Part shown: positions 26,426-35,291 of the stretch, in pieces
How the letters are laid out: each line of letters begins with the position of its first letter
How positions within the stretch are numbered: position 1 is the stretch's first letter
NCBI GenBank assembly: GCA_944390045.1
Contig: CALXOO010000002.1
Location: forward strand, 1 to 64,000
From: an uncultured Spirochaetales bacterium
GTDB lineage: Bacteria; Spirochaetota; Spirochaetia; Sphaerochaetales; Sphaerochaetaceae
DNA length: 64,000 nt
Direction: 5' to 3'
Position numbers and translations under genes: made by a program
Notes under the pieces: generated by a model
What the model saw: the letters and a program-made list of their open reading frames with translations, nothing else
The model's database searches: none
Told to the model about the DNA's origin: nothing

Positions 26426-29400
26426 ATGGGAAGACGCATCGCATTCATTCTCGCCTCGATTCATGAGGGAACCTCGGTCCACATGTGGAACAGCTGCCTG
26501 TCATCTTTCAGAAGTGATGATGACGCGCTGATCTTCCTTCCCGGCGGACGCCTTGGCTACAGTACCAACGGGGAATACCTGAGGAATCATATCTACTCCC
26601 TTGTAGACAGCCGGAACATTGATGCCATCGTGGCCTGGTCAAGCTCACTCACAGGGCAGGCCAGTGCAGAGGAGGTGTCCTCCTTTCTGTCAGGCTACGG
26701 AAATCTTCCCATGGTCACTATCGGACTCAAGGTGGCAGGACAGGTTCCCTGTGTGGACTTTGATGCCTACAGGGGCTTCTACTCCCTAGTCGTTCATATG
26801 ATCAGGCGCCACGGTAAGAAGAGGATTGTCTACATCAGAGGCCCTGAGAACCATGAGTCCAGCCAGATGCGCTACAGTGCCTACAAGGCGGCACTCGCCG
26901 ATTGCGGCATCAGTTACGATCCCGACCTTGTCTCCAGTCCTTTTCCCTGGGGAGAGGGCAGGGAGGCTGTCCGTGAGATAGTGGAGACCCGTGGTCTTGT
27001 GCCGTCCCTGGACTTCGACTGTGTGGTCTGTGCCTCAGATCTGATGATGGTCTCCGCGGTGCGCTATCTTGAGAAGCTGGGCGTGGGCATCCCCCAGCCG
27101 GTCGGTGTGGGCGGCTTCAACGACAGCGAGACCAACAAGCTGCTTTCGGTCTCTCCTACAACTGTGAGAATGCCGATTGACGGCATGGCCAAGACCGCAC
27201 TGGAGAACATTGTCTCAATGCTGGACGGCAGCCGGCCGTGCGGCGACATAAAGCTGGATGCGCCGCTTGTCATCCGGCGTTCCTGCGGTTGTCATGACTC
27301 ATTCTCAGGGGAGGACGAGGCTGCGAAGGTCATCAGGGACGTTCCCTCATTCATCAGATGGGCAGTCGCATACAGCGACCAGAGACTGGGGCGTGATGAT
27401 CTGGAATATGTAGTCGCATATGCGATGAAGCTGCAGTCCCCCTCCCGTGTGGAGCGTGATACCTTCATCTCCCGTTTCGGTCTGATGTGCAGGATCTTCT
27501 TCATGCACAACGGTGAGGCGGATGACCTGCTGGAGATATTCCACTGGTTCGCGACCCTCCTGCCGCTTTCTGACCAGACGCGTGACTTCTGTCTCAAGAG
27601 TCTTCCCGGTGTCATTCTCGATGTCTACTCACATGTGGTCGGTGAGAATGAGTTCCACAGACTTGAACAGACCGGCAGGACAAATGCCTTCAAGATGGAG
27701 CTGCTGGGTACCAGGAGCATGAAGTCGCTGGCTCAGGCAATCCGGCACCATCTGCCGTCGCTGGGCTTCAGGCAGGCCTATCTTGTAATGGACAGGGGAG
27801 AGCGGGGCAGAGTCCTAGTCGGAGGCTACAGCAGCATAGACGAGAATCTGGAAATGGAGGATTTCTGTGCTCCTGACCTGCTTCCGGTGCGCTATGACGC
27901 GCTTACCAGACGCGGCTTCTTCGTCGTCGAGCCTCTGATCAGCGGAAATGAGGCGGTAGGGTATATCTTCCTTGAGGTCGAGGCCGGCATGGAAGCTTCC
28001 CTCATTGAGGATGTGATGGCCTGCGTGTCATCGACACTCAAGGGTATCAGACTTCAGGAAGAGGCAAAGGAGGCCCAGGAGAGGGCGGAAGGCGCCGAGC
28101 GTACGATCAGCGAGTTCTATGCCAATATCGCAGAGGGGCTGAGAGAGCCTCTCTCCTCGATCAGGAATGCCCTCAGCCTAGTGCCGGAGAGCGGAACGAG
28201 GGAGCTGGTGATCGACTGTGTGCTGAAGGCGGAGCACCTTCTGGACCTTGCCCTAATAGAGAAGGGTGAGGTGGAAGTGCACAAGACAATGTGTGACACG
28301 AAGGCCTTCTTCAGCGCCCTGACATCACTTCACAGCTTCTCCACGGCAGCCATTCCTGAGGATCTTCCTGCCATGTATACGGACCGCACCCTGCTGGACC
28401 AGAGTCTGGAGATTCTCTGTTCGCTTGCCTTACAGGATGGTGAGACCGGCGGTGTGGATCTTTCAGTCGCAGTCACTCCGAACGCGCTCAGCATTTCGGT
28501 CGGTGTCGCCAACTGGCATCCTGTGCTGATAAAGAACGATCCTTCCCTGCAGCTTGCCGAGCAGACTGTGATGCTCCTGTCAGGTTCCTTCCATTTCAAG
28601 GACCACTCGATCATGATCTCAATCCCATGGACCAGCCTGTCCGGTCCTGAGGCCCAGGGAGGTTTCGGAACCCTCCTCTTCATCAGGTCAGGCAGCGCGG
28701 ACCTGCCTTCCTGCCTGTCATCATTCAGCCGTGTGGAGATAATGGATGCCTCTGTGTTCTCGGGTTCCTTCTCCATCCCTGACGGTGTCACTCAGCTGGC
28801 CTATGACGCCTCCCGGGATGACGGCAGCGGAAAGGTCGCGCTCAACCTGCTGCGTGTTCATCAGGATACGAAGTCCCTTCCGTTCCTCTGTTTCAATCCG
28901 CCTGCATACGGACCTGATCTCTGGTCCAGTCTCTTCTCCGGCTCACCGGCAGGCCAGAGGGAGTCGAGCGCCGACATCCTCTGTTCCGGTGACTGTCCGG
29001 CTGGAATCGAGCGGCTCGACGCCTTCGGGCACAGGGTAGTTTTCCAGACCTTCGGGCAGATGATGGAGTCCATCTCCGCCACGCCGTCGCTGATCATCAT
29101 TGACAGCTGCCGCAGGGACCAGCTTGAGGCGCTGAGGCGCTCCCGGCTCACGAATCAGACTCCGGTCCTGATAGTCAAGGATCACTTCGCGGAAGGAGAG
29201 ATAGAGGAGGTGGTGTCGCTTCCCAATATTCTCGTCTGCAACAGCTGCATCTGTCAGTCAGATGAGTTCATGTCGCGTCTGGTCGGAATCTTCGCCGGAG
29301 GACAGATACTGCCGCCGCTGACCGGAGCGCTGGTCAAGAAGGCGATCGTATATCTGAACAATAAGGCACGCAGCCAGATAAGCCGCTGGCAGATAGCGGA

Positions 29401-29632
29401 CAGCGTCAACATTTCCGAGGACTATCTGACTAGGATCTTCAAGAAGGAGATGGGAATCTCGCCCTGGGATTATCTGAACAGATACCGCATCCAGCTTGCC
29501 AGCGAGATGCTCAAGACCTCAGGCAAGACGATCAACGAGATAGCCAATGAGATAGGCTTTCAGGATCAGGCCTACTTCTGCCGGGTGTTCAAGAAGATTG
29601 TGGGAGTGGCTCCGGGAAAGCTGCGGAAGTAG
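26426..29632 (+). CDS. LacI-type sensor / degenerate kinase / AraC hybrid regulator
   Basis: A 1068-residue single-chain regulator. Residues 1-280 are a LacI-like periplasmic-binding sensor without a leading helix-turn-helix (FILASIHEGTS..., VGVGGFNDSETN), ending RRSCGC. A GAF-like stretch follows at about 430-540. At about 562 a histidine-kinase dimerisation motif is recognisable (FYANIAEGLREPL), but the phospho-accepting histidine is missing. A poorly conserved ATPase-like part and a receiver-like stretch near 888 (LIIIDSC) come next. The last 105 residues are an AraC DNA-binding domain (ISEDYLTRIFKKEMG, IGFQDQAYFCRVFKK). The cytoplasmic location implies that it reads an intracellular sugar. 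It likely activates the ABC importer downstream. Confidence 0.85.
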   Translation: MGRRIAFILASIHEGTSVHMWNSCLSSFRSDDDALIFLPGGRLGYSTNGEYLRNHIYSLVDSRNIDAIVAWSSSLTGQASAEEVSSFLSGYGNLPMVTIGLKVAGQVPCVDFDAYRGFYSLVVHMIRRHGKKRIVYIRGPENHESSQMRYSAYKAALADCGISYDPDLVSSPFPWGEGREAVREIVETRGLVPSLDFDCVVCASDLMMVSAVRYLEKLGVGIPQPVGVGGFNDSETNKLLSVSPTTVRMPIDGMAKTALENIVSMLDGSRPCGDIKLDAPLVIRRSCGCHDSFSGEDEAAKVIRDVPSFIRWAVAYSDQRLGRDDLEYVVAYAMKLQSPSRVERDTFISRFGLMCRIFFMHNGEADDLLEIFHWFATLLPLSDQTRDFCLKSLPGVILDVYSHVVGENEFHRLEQTGRTNAFKMELLGTRSMKSLAQAIRHHLPSLGFRQAYLVMDRGERGRVLVGGYSSIDENLEMEDFCAPDLLPVRYDALTRRGFFVVEPLISGNEAVGYIFLEVEAGMEASLIEDVMACVSSTLKGIRLQEEAKEAQERAEGAERTISEFYANIAEGLREPLSSIRNALSLVPESGTRELVIDCVLKAEHLLDLALIEKGEVEVHKTMCDTKAFFSALTSLHSFSTAAIPEDLPAMYTDRTLLDQSLEILCSLALQDGETGGVDLSVAVTPNALSISVGVANWHPVLIKNDPSLQLAEQTVMLLSGSFHFKDHSIMISIPWTSLSGPEAQGGFGTLLFIRSGSADLPSCLSSFSRVEIMDASVFSGSFSIPDGVTQLAYDASRDDGSGKVALNLLRVHQDTKSLPFLCFNPPAYGPDLWSSLFSGSPAGQRESSADILCSGDCPAGIERLDAFGHRVVFQTFGQMMESISATPSLIIIDSCRRDQLEALRRSRLTNQTPVLIVKDHFAEGEIEEVVSLPNILVCNSCICQSDEFMSRLVGIFAGGQILPPLTGALVKKAIVYLNNKARSQISRWQIADSVNISEDYLTRIFKKEMGISPWDYLNRYRIQLASEMLKTSGKTINEIANEIGFQDQAYFCRVFKKIVGVAPGKLRK

Positions 29633-29640
29633 GGCCTGAG

Positions 29641-29656
29641 TGTACGTTTTTGTACA
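29641..29656. promoter_or_regulatory. Candidate AraC-type activator site of the ABC importer operon
   Basis: The dyad TGTAC-N6-GTACA lies immediately after the regulator stop codon and contains the 12-mer shared with 26346-26357. It is centred about 60 bp upstream of the expected start, a usual class I activator position. Confidence 0.55.
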
Positions 29657-29695
29657 GTCACGGCCCTGGAGCGCGCCTTTCAGAAGTCTGAATTT

Positions 29696-29701
29696 TACAA
29701 T
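29696..29701 (+). promoter_or_regulatory. -10 box of ABC importer operon
   Basis: TACAAT with no recognisable -35 at 17 bp (GCGCCT), consistent with an activator-dependent promoter. GAGGTGG precedes the ATG at 29757. Confidence 0.5.
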
Positions 29702-29756
29702 TTCCTGCAAGGATTGTTTCCAAAAGCCACCACATACTTTTTACACGAGGTGGAAA

Positions 29757-30824
29757 ATGACTAACAAGCAGAATGTGAAAACACCTGCATCTGACAAGGA
29801 GACAAAGGGCTCGAAAAAGCCTGCGTGGATCCTGGATTTCGCCAGGAAGCACAATGTCGAACCTTCCAGAGTCAAGGTCGTCAAGAGTGTGGATGGAAGC
29901 GAGTTGCTGATGATCAAGCCAAGTCTCGGACGCGAGATCGCACGTCATAAGGACGTGTACCTGCTGCTCCTCATTCCTTTCGTGTTCTACATTGTCTTCA
30001 AGTATGTGCCGATCTTCAACGCACAGATCGCATTCAAGGACTTCAGGGCCCGCGACGGTGTCCTCGGCTCGGCCTGGGTCGGAATGAAGAACTTCCAGGA
30101 TTTCTTTAACAGCTTCTATTTCTGGGAACTGCTGAGAAACACTCTGTTCTATTCATTCGGAAAGATCATCATCAGCCTGCCGGTTTCCATCATACTGTCG
30201 ATTGCCATTTATGAGTGCACCCACTACGCTCTGAGAAAGACAGTGCAGACACTGGCCTATCTTCCTCACTTCCTGTCCTGGGTCATCATGTACGGTGTCC
30301 TCTTTGCCCTGCTGAGCCCCTCAAGCGGCATCATCAATGATATAATCAAGCTCTTCGGCGGCACTCCGATAGACTTCCTTTCTTCAGTGCGTGCCTTCCC
30401 CTGGGTCGTCCTGCTTTCGGATGCCTGGAAGGAGATGGGCTGGTCCGCGATCATATTCATCGCCGCCCTCATGAACATTGACGTCTCCCTCTTCGAGGCC
30501 GCCATGGTAGAGGGTGCCAACAGCTGGCAGCGCGTCAGATACATCACGCTCCCGTCCATCAAGCCGGTCATCGTCACAGTGCTCCTGCTGAAGATCGGAA
30601 CGATCCTTGATGCCGGATTCAACCAGATGTACATGCTGTATTCCCCTCAGGTCTACTCAGTCGCAGACATCATCGACACCTGGGTTTACAGACAGGGACT
30701 GCTGAACTTCCAGTTCGGCCTTGCAACGGCCGTCGGCCTCTTCAAGGGCGTCATCGGCATGGTCCTGGTGCTTGTCTCCAACAAGCTTGTCTCGAAATTC
30801 AGTGAAGGTTCTTCACTCTTCTAA
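29757..30824 (+). CDS. ABC sugar importer permease, LplB/YteP family
   Basis: A 355-residue inner-membrane permease with six predicted spans and the cytoplasmic EAA loop that contacts the ATPase (EAAMVEGANSWQRVRYITLPSIKP). It belongs to the group of aldouronate/rhamnogalacturonan oligosaccharide permeases (KDVYLLLLIPFVFYIVFKYVPIFNAQIAFKDF pattern, split across the first helix). An unusual charged cytoplasmic N-terminal extension of about 70 residues precedes the first helix. The ATG at 29757 has GAGGTGG upstream. First gene of a permease-permease-binding protein operon followed by GH105; no ATPase gene is present. Confidence 0.9.
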   Translation: MTNKQNVKTPASDKETKGSKKPAWILDFARKHNVEPSRVKVVKSVDGSELLMIKPSLGREIARHKDVYLLLLIPFVFYIVFKYVPIFNAQIAFKDFRARDGVLGSAWVGMKNFQDFFNSFYFWELLRNTLFYSFGKIIISLPVSIILSIAIYECTHYALRKTVQTLAYLPHFLSWVIMYGVLFALLSPSSGIINDIIKLFGGTPIDFLSSVRAFPWVVLLSDAWKEMGWSAIIFIAALMNIDVSLFEAAMVEGANSWQRVRYITLPSIKPVIVTVLLLKIGTILDAGFNQMYMLYSPQVYSVADIIDTWVYRQGLLNFQFGLATAVGLFKGVIGMVLVLVSNKLVSKFSEGSSLF

Positions 30825-30840
30825 GGCTGGGGGTACTACA

Positions 30841-31779
30841 ATGGCTGAAACAGCAAAAGTCAAAAAGCAGAAAGTGCATCTCAAGCCGCAGATGCAGAAC
30901 AAGGCCGTACGCCCGACCCGTGCGGACAGGATATTCCAGATCTGTGTTGACGTCTTCATGGTCGTCATGCTGATCATCATTCTCGTGCCGCTCTGGTCGA
31001 CAGTCACGCTGTCCTTCCGTCCCAACACGTATATCGGAAGCTATCTCGAGGGCATGTTCCTCCCGCCCTGGGACTGGTCGATTGATGCCTACAAGGCCCT
31101 GCTCGGAAACAACGGCTTCCTCATGGCCTTCTCGAACAGCATCAAGATCCTCATCGGAGGCGTCATCTGTGCCCTGATCCTGACGATCCCTCTTGCCTAT
31201 GTCATGAGCGTCAAGAGCCTGCCGGGAAGAAAGGCACTGACCACAATCGTCCTCATCCCGTACATCTTTGATGTCGGAATGATCCCGGCCTACCTCCTGG
31301 TGCAGAACATCGGACTGATGAACCATCTGGCCGCAGTCTTCCTGCCCGGAGCGATCTCGACTTACAACGTCATCATCATGCGCCAGTTCTTTGACGGCAT
31401 CCCGGGTGAGCTGAAGGAAAGCGCGAGAATCGACGGCTGCAGCGAGGTCCAGATCCTGATGAGGATAGTCATGCCGCTGTCAAAGGCAATCGTCATGACA
31501 ATAGGTCTCTACTACGGCGTGTCGTTCTGGAACAACTTCTTCAACGCCATGCTGTACATCCAGGACAGCAACCTCAACCCGCTGCCGATCCTGCTCAGGA
31601 ACATCCTGATGGCCGCAGGCATGAATGAGTATGTCGAGGTCAGCGCCTTCGGCAACGCCCCGATCGAGGCAATCAAGGCCGCATCGGTCTTCATGAGTGC
31701 AATCCCGATGGTTATCGCTTACCCGTTCATCCAGAAGTACTTCACAAAGGGTACGATGGTTGGCGCGGTCAAGGGCTGA
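30841..31779 (+). CDS. ABC sugar importer permease, YtcP family
   Basis: A 312-residue partner permease with six spans and the EAA-type loop ESARIDGCSEVQILMRIVMP. After a basic 35-residue N-terminus it reads PLWSTVTLSFRP..., characteristic of YtcP-like permeases. The ATG at 30841 follows GGGGGT; it lies 16 bp after the first permease gene. It forms the channel together with the upstream permease and needs an external MsmX-type ATPase (known for the B. subtilis homologues; inferred here). Confidence 0.9.
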   Translation: MAETAKVKKQKVHLKPQMQNKAVRPTRADRIFQICVDVFMVVMLIIILVPLWSTVTLSFRPNTYIGSYLEGMFLPPWDWSIDAYKALLGNNGFLMAFSNSIKILIGGVICALILTIPLAYVMSVKSLPGRKALTTIVLIPYIFDVGMIPAYLLVQNIGLMNHLAAVFLPGAISTYNVIIMRQFFDGIPGELKESARIDGCSEVQILMRIVMPLSKAIVMTIGLYYGVSFWNNFFNAMLYIQDSNLNPLPILLRNILMAAGMNEYVEVSAFGNAPIEAIKAASVFMSAIPMVIAYPFIQKYFTKGTMVGAVKG

Positions 31780-31831
31780 TCATGTCGCTAGTGAAAAAGG
31801 AAATCTTTCCATATATCAATTGGAGGTAAAA

Positions 31832-33409
31832 ATGAAGAAACTCATCTCGATCCTTCTCGTCGCACTGCTTTCCTGCGCGTTTGTATTCGCAAACGGCGGC
31901 AGCGAGGCGACATCAGGACCCGTAACGAATGCAGACGGTACAGTCACCATTGAACTCTGGTATGGTGCCGCCATCACAGAGGCCGGACCGATTCCAGACG
32001 ACTGGATCGGCTATGACATCCTCCGCGAGGAGCATGGAATTGACCTCAGACTCTCCGTCCTCCCCTCAAACGAGAGTGACCAGGATGTCAGAATCCAGGC
32101 AGCTGCCGCAGGCAACAGCCTTCCTGACCTCTTCATGGTCTCCCGCCCCGTCCTCACGAGACTTGTGGACCAGGGCCTTGTCGCTCCGGTTGACGACTAC
32201 TACCAGCTGATGCCCAACCGCACAGCCCAGCAGTATGACGCCGACTCAATCGCGATGACGACAATCGACGGACACAGCTATGGCTTCGCTTCCCCCGGCT
32301 CAGTTGCCAAGAACGAAGGTCTCCTGATCAGGAAGGACTGGCTTGACAACCTCGGACTCGAGGTCCCGACAAACCTTGACGAGCTGATGGACGTGATGAG
32401 AGCCTTCACATATGATGACCCGGACGGAAACGGAAAGAATGACACCTGGGGCTACGGTGCCTACGTCGAGTCAGACGCCACGCTCAAGGGCTATCCCGGG
32501 GCCAGGCTCTTCCCGATCCTCGGTGCCTTCGGCGTTGACGGCCTGTGGTGCTTCGAGGAGGAGAACCTCGGACTGAACGTCTACAAGCCCGCTTTCTATG
32601 ATGCCATGGTCTACATCCGCCAGATGTGCACAGAGGGTGTCATGGATCCCAACTGGCTGACATATAAGAAGGATGACTTCCGCGCTGCCTGGAAGCAGGG
32701 CAAGTTCGGAATCATGAAGGAGCAGAATGCCGCATACGCCGCCGAGGCCAACTATGCACCATTCGACGCCAACTTCCCGGATGGAGAGTGGATTGTCATC
32801 GATCCTCCCACAGGACCGGAAGGCTATGCTTCTGTCGGTGCCTATGACCAGAACTACAGAATCTACGCAATGAGCCAGGATGCCGCAGACGAGGGCAAGG
32901 CCGAGAAGATCTGTGAGCTGCTGGAGTGGATGAGCTCCGATGAAGGCTACTTCCTCTGCGGATGGGGTCAGGAGGGTGTCAACTACGTCCTGGACGATAA
33001 CGGTGTCCCTGTTTCCGGCGATCTTGGCGACAATGCCTTCTCCGGACCTGACGGACAGGTCTACACCCAGCTGAGGAACATGGTCTTCTACAACAGCGAC
33101 ACAGAGCTGGCCAGCCGCTACCCGACCTATACCACGGCAGTCAGCGGTAAGACGATGTCCGCACTCACGACGCTGCGCGAGATGCAGTCCAAGTACTGGA
33201 CTCCCGCAATCGGAAGCGGCCAGATGCCGACCCCGAACGCCGATGTCCAGCGCTATTACGAGCAGTCTCTGGCAGAGTTCCTGTCCGGACAGAGGGCCCT
33301 CACTCCGGAGAACTGGCAGGCCTTCCTCGATCAGTTCAACGCGATTGGCGGAGCCGCCTGGAACCAGCAGGGCATTGACTACGCGAGAGAGAACGGACTT
33401 GTCCGCTGA
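31832..33409 (+). CDS. Sugar-binding protein of the ABC importer (YtcQ/LipO-like)
   Basis: A 525-residue extracytoplasmic solute-binding protein. The signal peptide (residues 1-21, MKKLISILLVALLSC then AFVFA) leads to a mature N-terminus NGGSEATSG, a style common in spirochaetes. An LLSC stretch could alternatively be a lipobox. The body has the family's FAYDDPDGNGKNDTWGYG-type calcium-like loop (DDPDGNGKNDTWG visible near residue 190) and aromatic-rich binding regions. TTGGAGG precedes the ATG. It captures pectic oligosaccharides (inference from context). A hairpin follows, possibly raising its mRNA level. Confidence 0.9.
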   Translation: MKKLISILLVALLSCAFVFANGGSEATSGPVTNADGTVTIELWYGAAITEAGPIPDDWIGYDILREEHGIDLRLSVLPSNESDQDVRIQAAAAGNSLPDLFMVSRPVLTRLVDQGLVAPVDDYYQLMPNRTAQQYDADSIAMTTIDGHSYGFASPGSVAKNEGLLIRKDWLDNLGLEVPTNLDELMDVMRAFTYDDPDGNGKNDTWGYGAYVESDATLKGYPGARLFPILGAFGVDGLWCFEEENLGLNVYKPAFYDAMVYIRQMCTEGVMDPNWLTYKKDDFRAAWKQGKFGIMKEQNAAYAAEANYAPFDANFPDGEWIVIDPPTGPEGYASVGAYDQNYRIYAMSQDAADEGKAEKICELLEWMSSDEGYFLCGWGQEGVNYVLDDNGVPVSGDLGDNAFSGPDGQVYTQLRNMVFYNSDTELASRYPTYTTAVSGKTMSALTTLREMQSKYWTPAIGSGQMPTPNADVQRYYEQSLAEFLSGQRALTPENWQAFLDQFNAIGGAAWNQQGIDYARENGLVR

Positions 33410-33429
33410 GACTCTTTTTCAAATCACGG

Positions 33430-33454
33430 ATGGCCGGCGGTTGACGTCGGCCAT
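33430..33454 (+). terminator. Intercistronic hairpin after the binding-protein gene
   Basis: ATGGCCG pairs with CGGCCAT around an 11-nt loop, with only a weak T-rich tail. Probably a partial terminator or RNA-stabilising hairpin that lets the binding protein be made in excess over GH105. Confidence 0.6.
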
Positions 33455-33476
33455 TTGATTATGAGGTAATAACAAT

Positions 33477-34577
33477 ATGAGACAAACAAGCCACCTGCCT
33501 CTGTCACTGGCAATTGCAAAGAGTGTTGAGAGCTACTACCAGCCCGGAATGATGCTCTGGCACTATGAACACGGACTTGTGCTTTACGCCTCGCTGAAGA
33601 GCGCAAGCTATCATAAGGACGATTCCATCTATCCCTGGGTGTACTCCATGTATGACAGACTCATTGGCCAGGATGGTACAATTGCCACTTACAGAGAGGG
33701 TGAGTTCAACCTTGATCAGATCAATGCCGGCCGGGCGCTTTTCCCTCTTTATGACAAGAGCGGCGAGGAGCGTTTCAGCAAGGCCGCGGACTGTCTGAGA
33801 AGCCAGCTTGTCCACCAGCCCCGGACCAGGAGCGGTGTTTACTGGCATAAGGAGATCTATCCCTGGCAGATCTGGCTGGACGGACTTTACATGCAGGGCC
33901 CCTTCAATGCCGAGTATGCAATGCGTCATGATGATGCCCAGGAGCTGGACGATGTCCTGAACCAGCTCATCATCACTTACAACACGCTGCGTGATGAGAA
34001 GACCGGCCTCCTGTATCATGCATATGATGAGTCCCGCGGTCAGCGCTGGAGTGACATCAGCACGGGCCTTTCACCGCATTTCTGGTCCCGTTCGATCGGC
34101 TGGTACTGCATGGCTCTGCTGGATGTGCTTGACTACACGCCGGCTGATCACCCCAGAAGGGGCGAGATTGAGGACATCATCCGCGCCCTGGCCCCGTCCG
34201 TGGCTGCCTTCCAGAGGGAGAGCGGGCTGTGGTATCAGGTCCCTGACTACCCGGATGCGGTTGGCAACTACCTCGAGACAAGCGGCTCGTCAATGTTCGC
34301 ATACCTCTATTTCAAGGGTGTGAGGACCGGCATTCTGGACAGAAAGTATCTGGACAATGGAAGAAAGGCCATTGACGGCATCAAGAGGGTCTATCTGACC
34401 TGTGATGAGAACGGGATATACCATCTGGATGGAATCTGCTCGGTCGCCGGACTTGGAGGCAATCCATACCGTGACGGATCCCTGAAGTACTACTTCCTGG
34501 AGCCTCAGAAGAGGGATGACTTCAAGGGAGTCGGCCCCTTCATCCTCGCGCTGCTGGAAAGCGAGATGGCGCAGTGA
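33477..34577 (+). CDS. GH105 unsaturated rhamnogalacturonyl hydrolase (YteR/YesR type)
   Basis: Removes the unsaturated uronate from the non-reducing end of pectic fragments made by lyases. The 366-residue (alpha/alpha)6-barrel protein shows WHYEHGLVLYA, YPWQIWLDGLYMQGPF, PHFWSRSIGWYCMALLDVL and YLETSGSSMFAYLYFKGV, the blocks typical of GH105/GH88. No signal peptide, so cytoplasmic. GAGGT lies upstream of the ATG at 33477. Co-transcribed with the ABC importer, which fits import followed by intracellular cleavage. Its product needs KduI/KduD-type enzymes that I do not see in the window. Confidence 0.92.
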   Translation: MRQTSHLPLSLAIAKSVESYYQPGMMLWHYEHGLVLYASLKSASYHKDDSIYPWVYSMYDRLIGQDGTIATYREGEFNLDQINAGRALFPLYDKSGEERFSKAADCLRSQLVHQPRTRSGVYWHKEIYPWQIWLDGLYMQGPFNAEYAMRHDDAQELDDVLNQLIITYNTLRDEKTGLLYHAYDESRGQRWSDISTGLSPHFWSRSIGWYCMALLDVLDYTPADHPRRGEIEDIIRALAPSVAAFQRESGLWYQVPDYPDAVGNYLETSGSSMFAYLYFKGVRTGILDRKYLDNGRKAIDGIKRVYLTCDENGIYHLDGICSVAGLGGNPYRDGSLKYYFLEPQKRDDFKGVGPFILALLESEMAQ

Positions 34578-34591
34578 TCCTTTCTCAGGCA

Positions 34592-34634
34592 TGCGGCGGA
34601 TACGGGCAGGCTCAGGTCCTGCCCTCTGGCCGCA
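34592..34634. terminator. Hairpin between GH105 and the convergent hydrolase
   Basis: Two nested stems, TGCGGC/GCCGCA outside and GGGCAGG/CCTGCCC inside. There is no strong T-run on either side, so its termination efficiency is uncertain. Confidence 0.45.
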
Positions 34635-34641
34635 GCCCTGA

Positions 34642-35175
34642 TCATGACCTGTCCAGGACCTCTGTCAGTCTGCCTGCGAGGTCCTCACAGGCTTCCTTTC
34701 CTGCTTTCAGACTGTGGCCAAGGCCGGGAAGGACGAAGAGTGGAATATTCCGCTTTTTTGCCCAGTCTTCCAGCTCGTGCACCGGCACGACACTGTCTTT
34801 CTCTCCTGCGACTGCAGCAAGAATTTTCTGTCTGTCATCAAATCCGCAAAGACAGTCAGCTGGCGGAGTGAGGAGGATGTGGGATGCTGACACGTTCATA
34901 AGATGAGACCATCTTCCTGCTGTATGGCAGCCCAGGCTTTTTGAGATTACAAGAGGATGCTCCGGGAGTTCTGTCCCCATGAGCGCGCAAATGGCGAAGC
35001 CAAGAGAGATGTCAACGGCCTGATCAACAGTCTCTATCGGCCTGAATGGAATCGCGGCGGTCCAGTCAACAGGAAGAATGCTGATGTCCTCTTTCGCGAG
35101 TCTGGAGGAAAGAATCACCATCAGCTCCTCTCTGTGACTCCATCCGGTGCCTGGGAAAAACACGCCTTTCTGCAC
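34642..35175 (-). CDS. Small alpha/beta hydrolase
   Basis: A 177-residue cytoplasmic alpha/beta-hydrolase-like protein. It has an N-terminal FFPGTGW turn, a nucleophile elbow (VISKSLGCHTA) where the usual first glycine of GxSxG is serine, an acidic GEKDSVVP turn and a terminal GLGHS with the probable catalytic histidine. Short for the superfamily, lacking a lid. The start codon appears to be GTG at 35175. A possible TAGAGA box ends 7 nt before it, and an AAGGAG lies further up. Substrate unknown. Confidence 0.65.
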   Translation of the reverse strand: MQKGVFFPGTGWSHREELMVILSSRLAKEDISILPVDWTAAIPFRPIETVDQAVDISLGFAICALMGTELPEHPLVISKSLGCHTAGRWSHLMNVSASHILLTPPADCLCGFDDRQKILAAVAGEKDSVVPVHELEDWAKKRNIPLFVLPGLGHSLKAGKEACEDLAGRLTEVLDRS

Positions 35176-35207
35176 TGTACCGTCTCTACTCCTTCTCTGG
35201 CATCAGT

Positions 35208-35257
35208 CTGACTGCTCCCACAGGCGAGCCTGTGGGGTTCTGGTGGATAGACTTGCA
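35208..35257 (-). repeat. 50-bp dispersed hairpin repeat, copy B
   Basis: Inverted relative to copy A at 77-126, with 48 of 50 bases identical. The hairpin core is CCCACAGGC / GCCTGTGGG. It lies between the hydrolase start and the Nudix stop, in an intergenic gap of 116 bp, so it is not tied to one kind of gene end. Confidence 0.7.
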
Positions 35258-35291
35258 GTACGGCATGGACCGGCGGACTGGAAGATGCATA

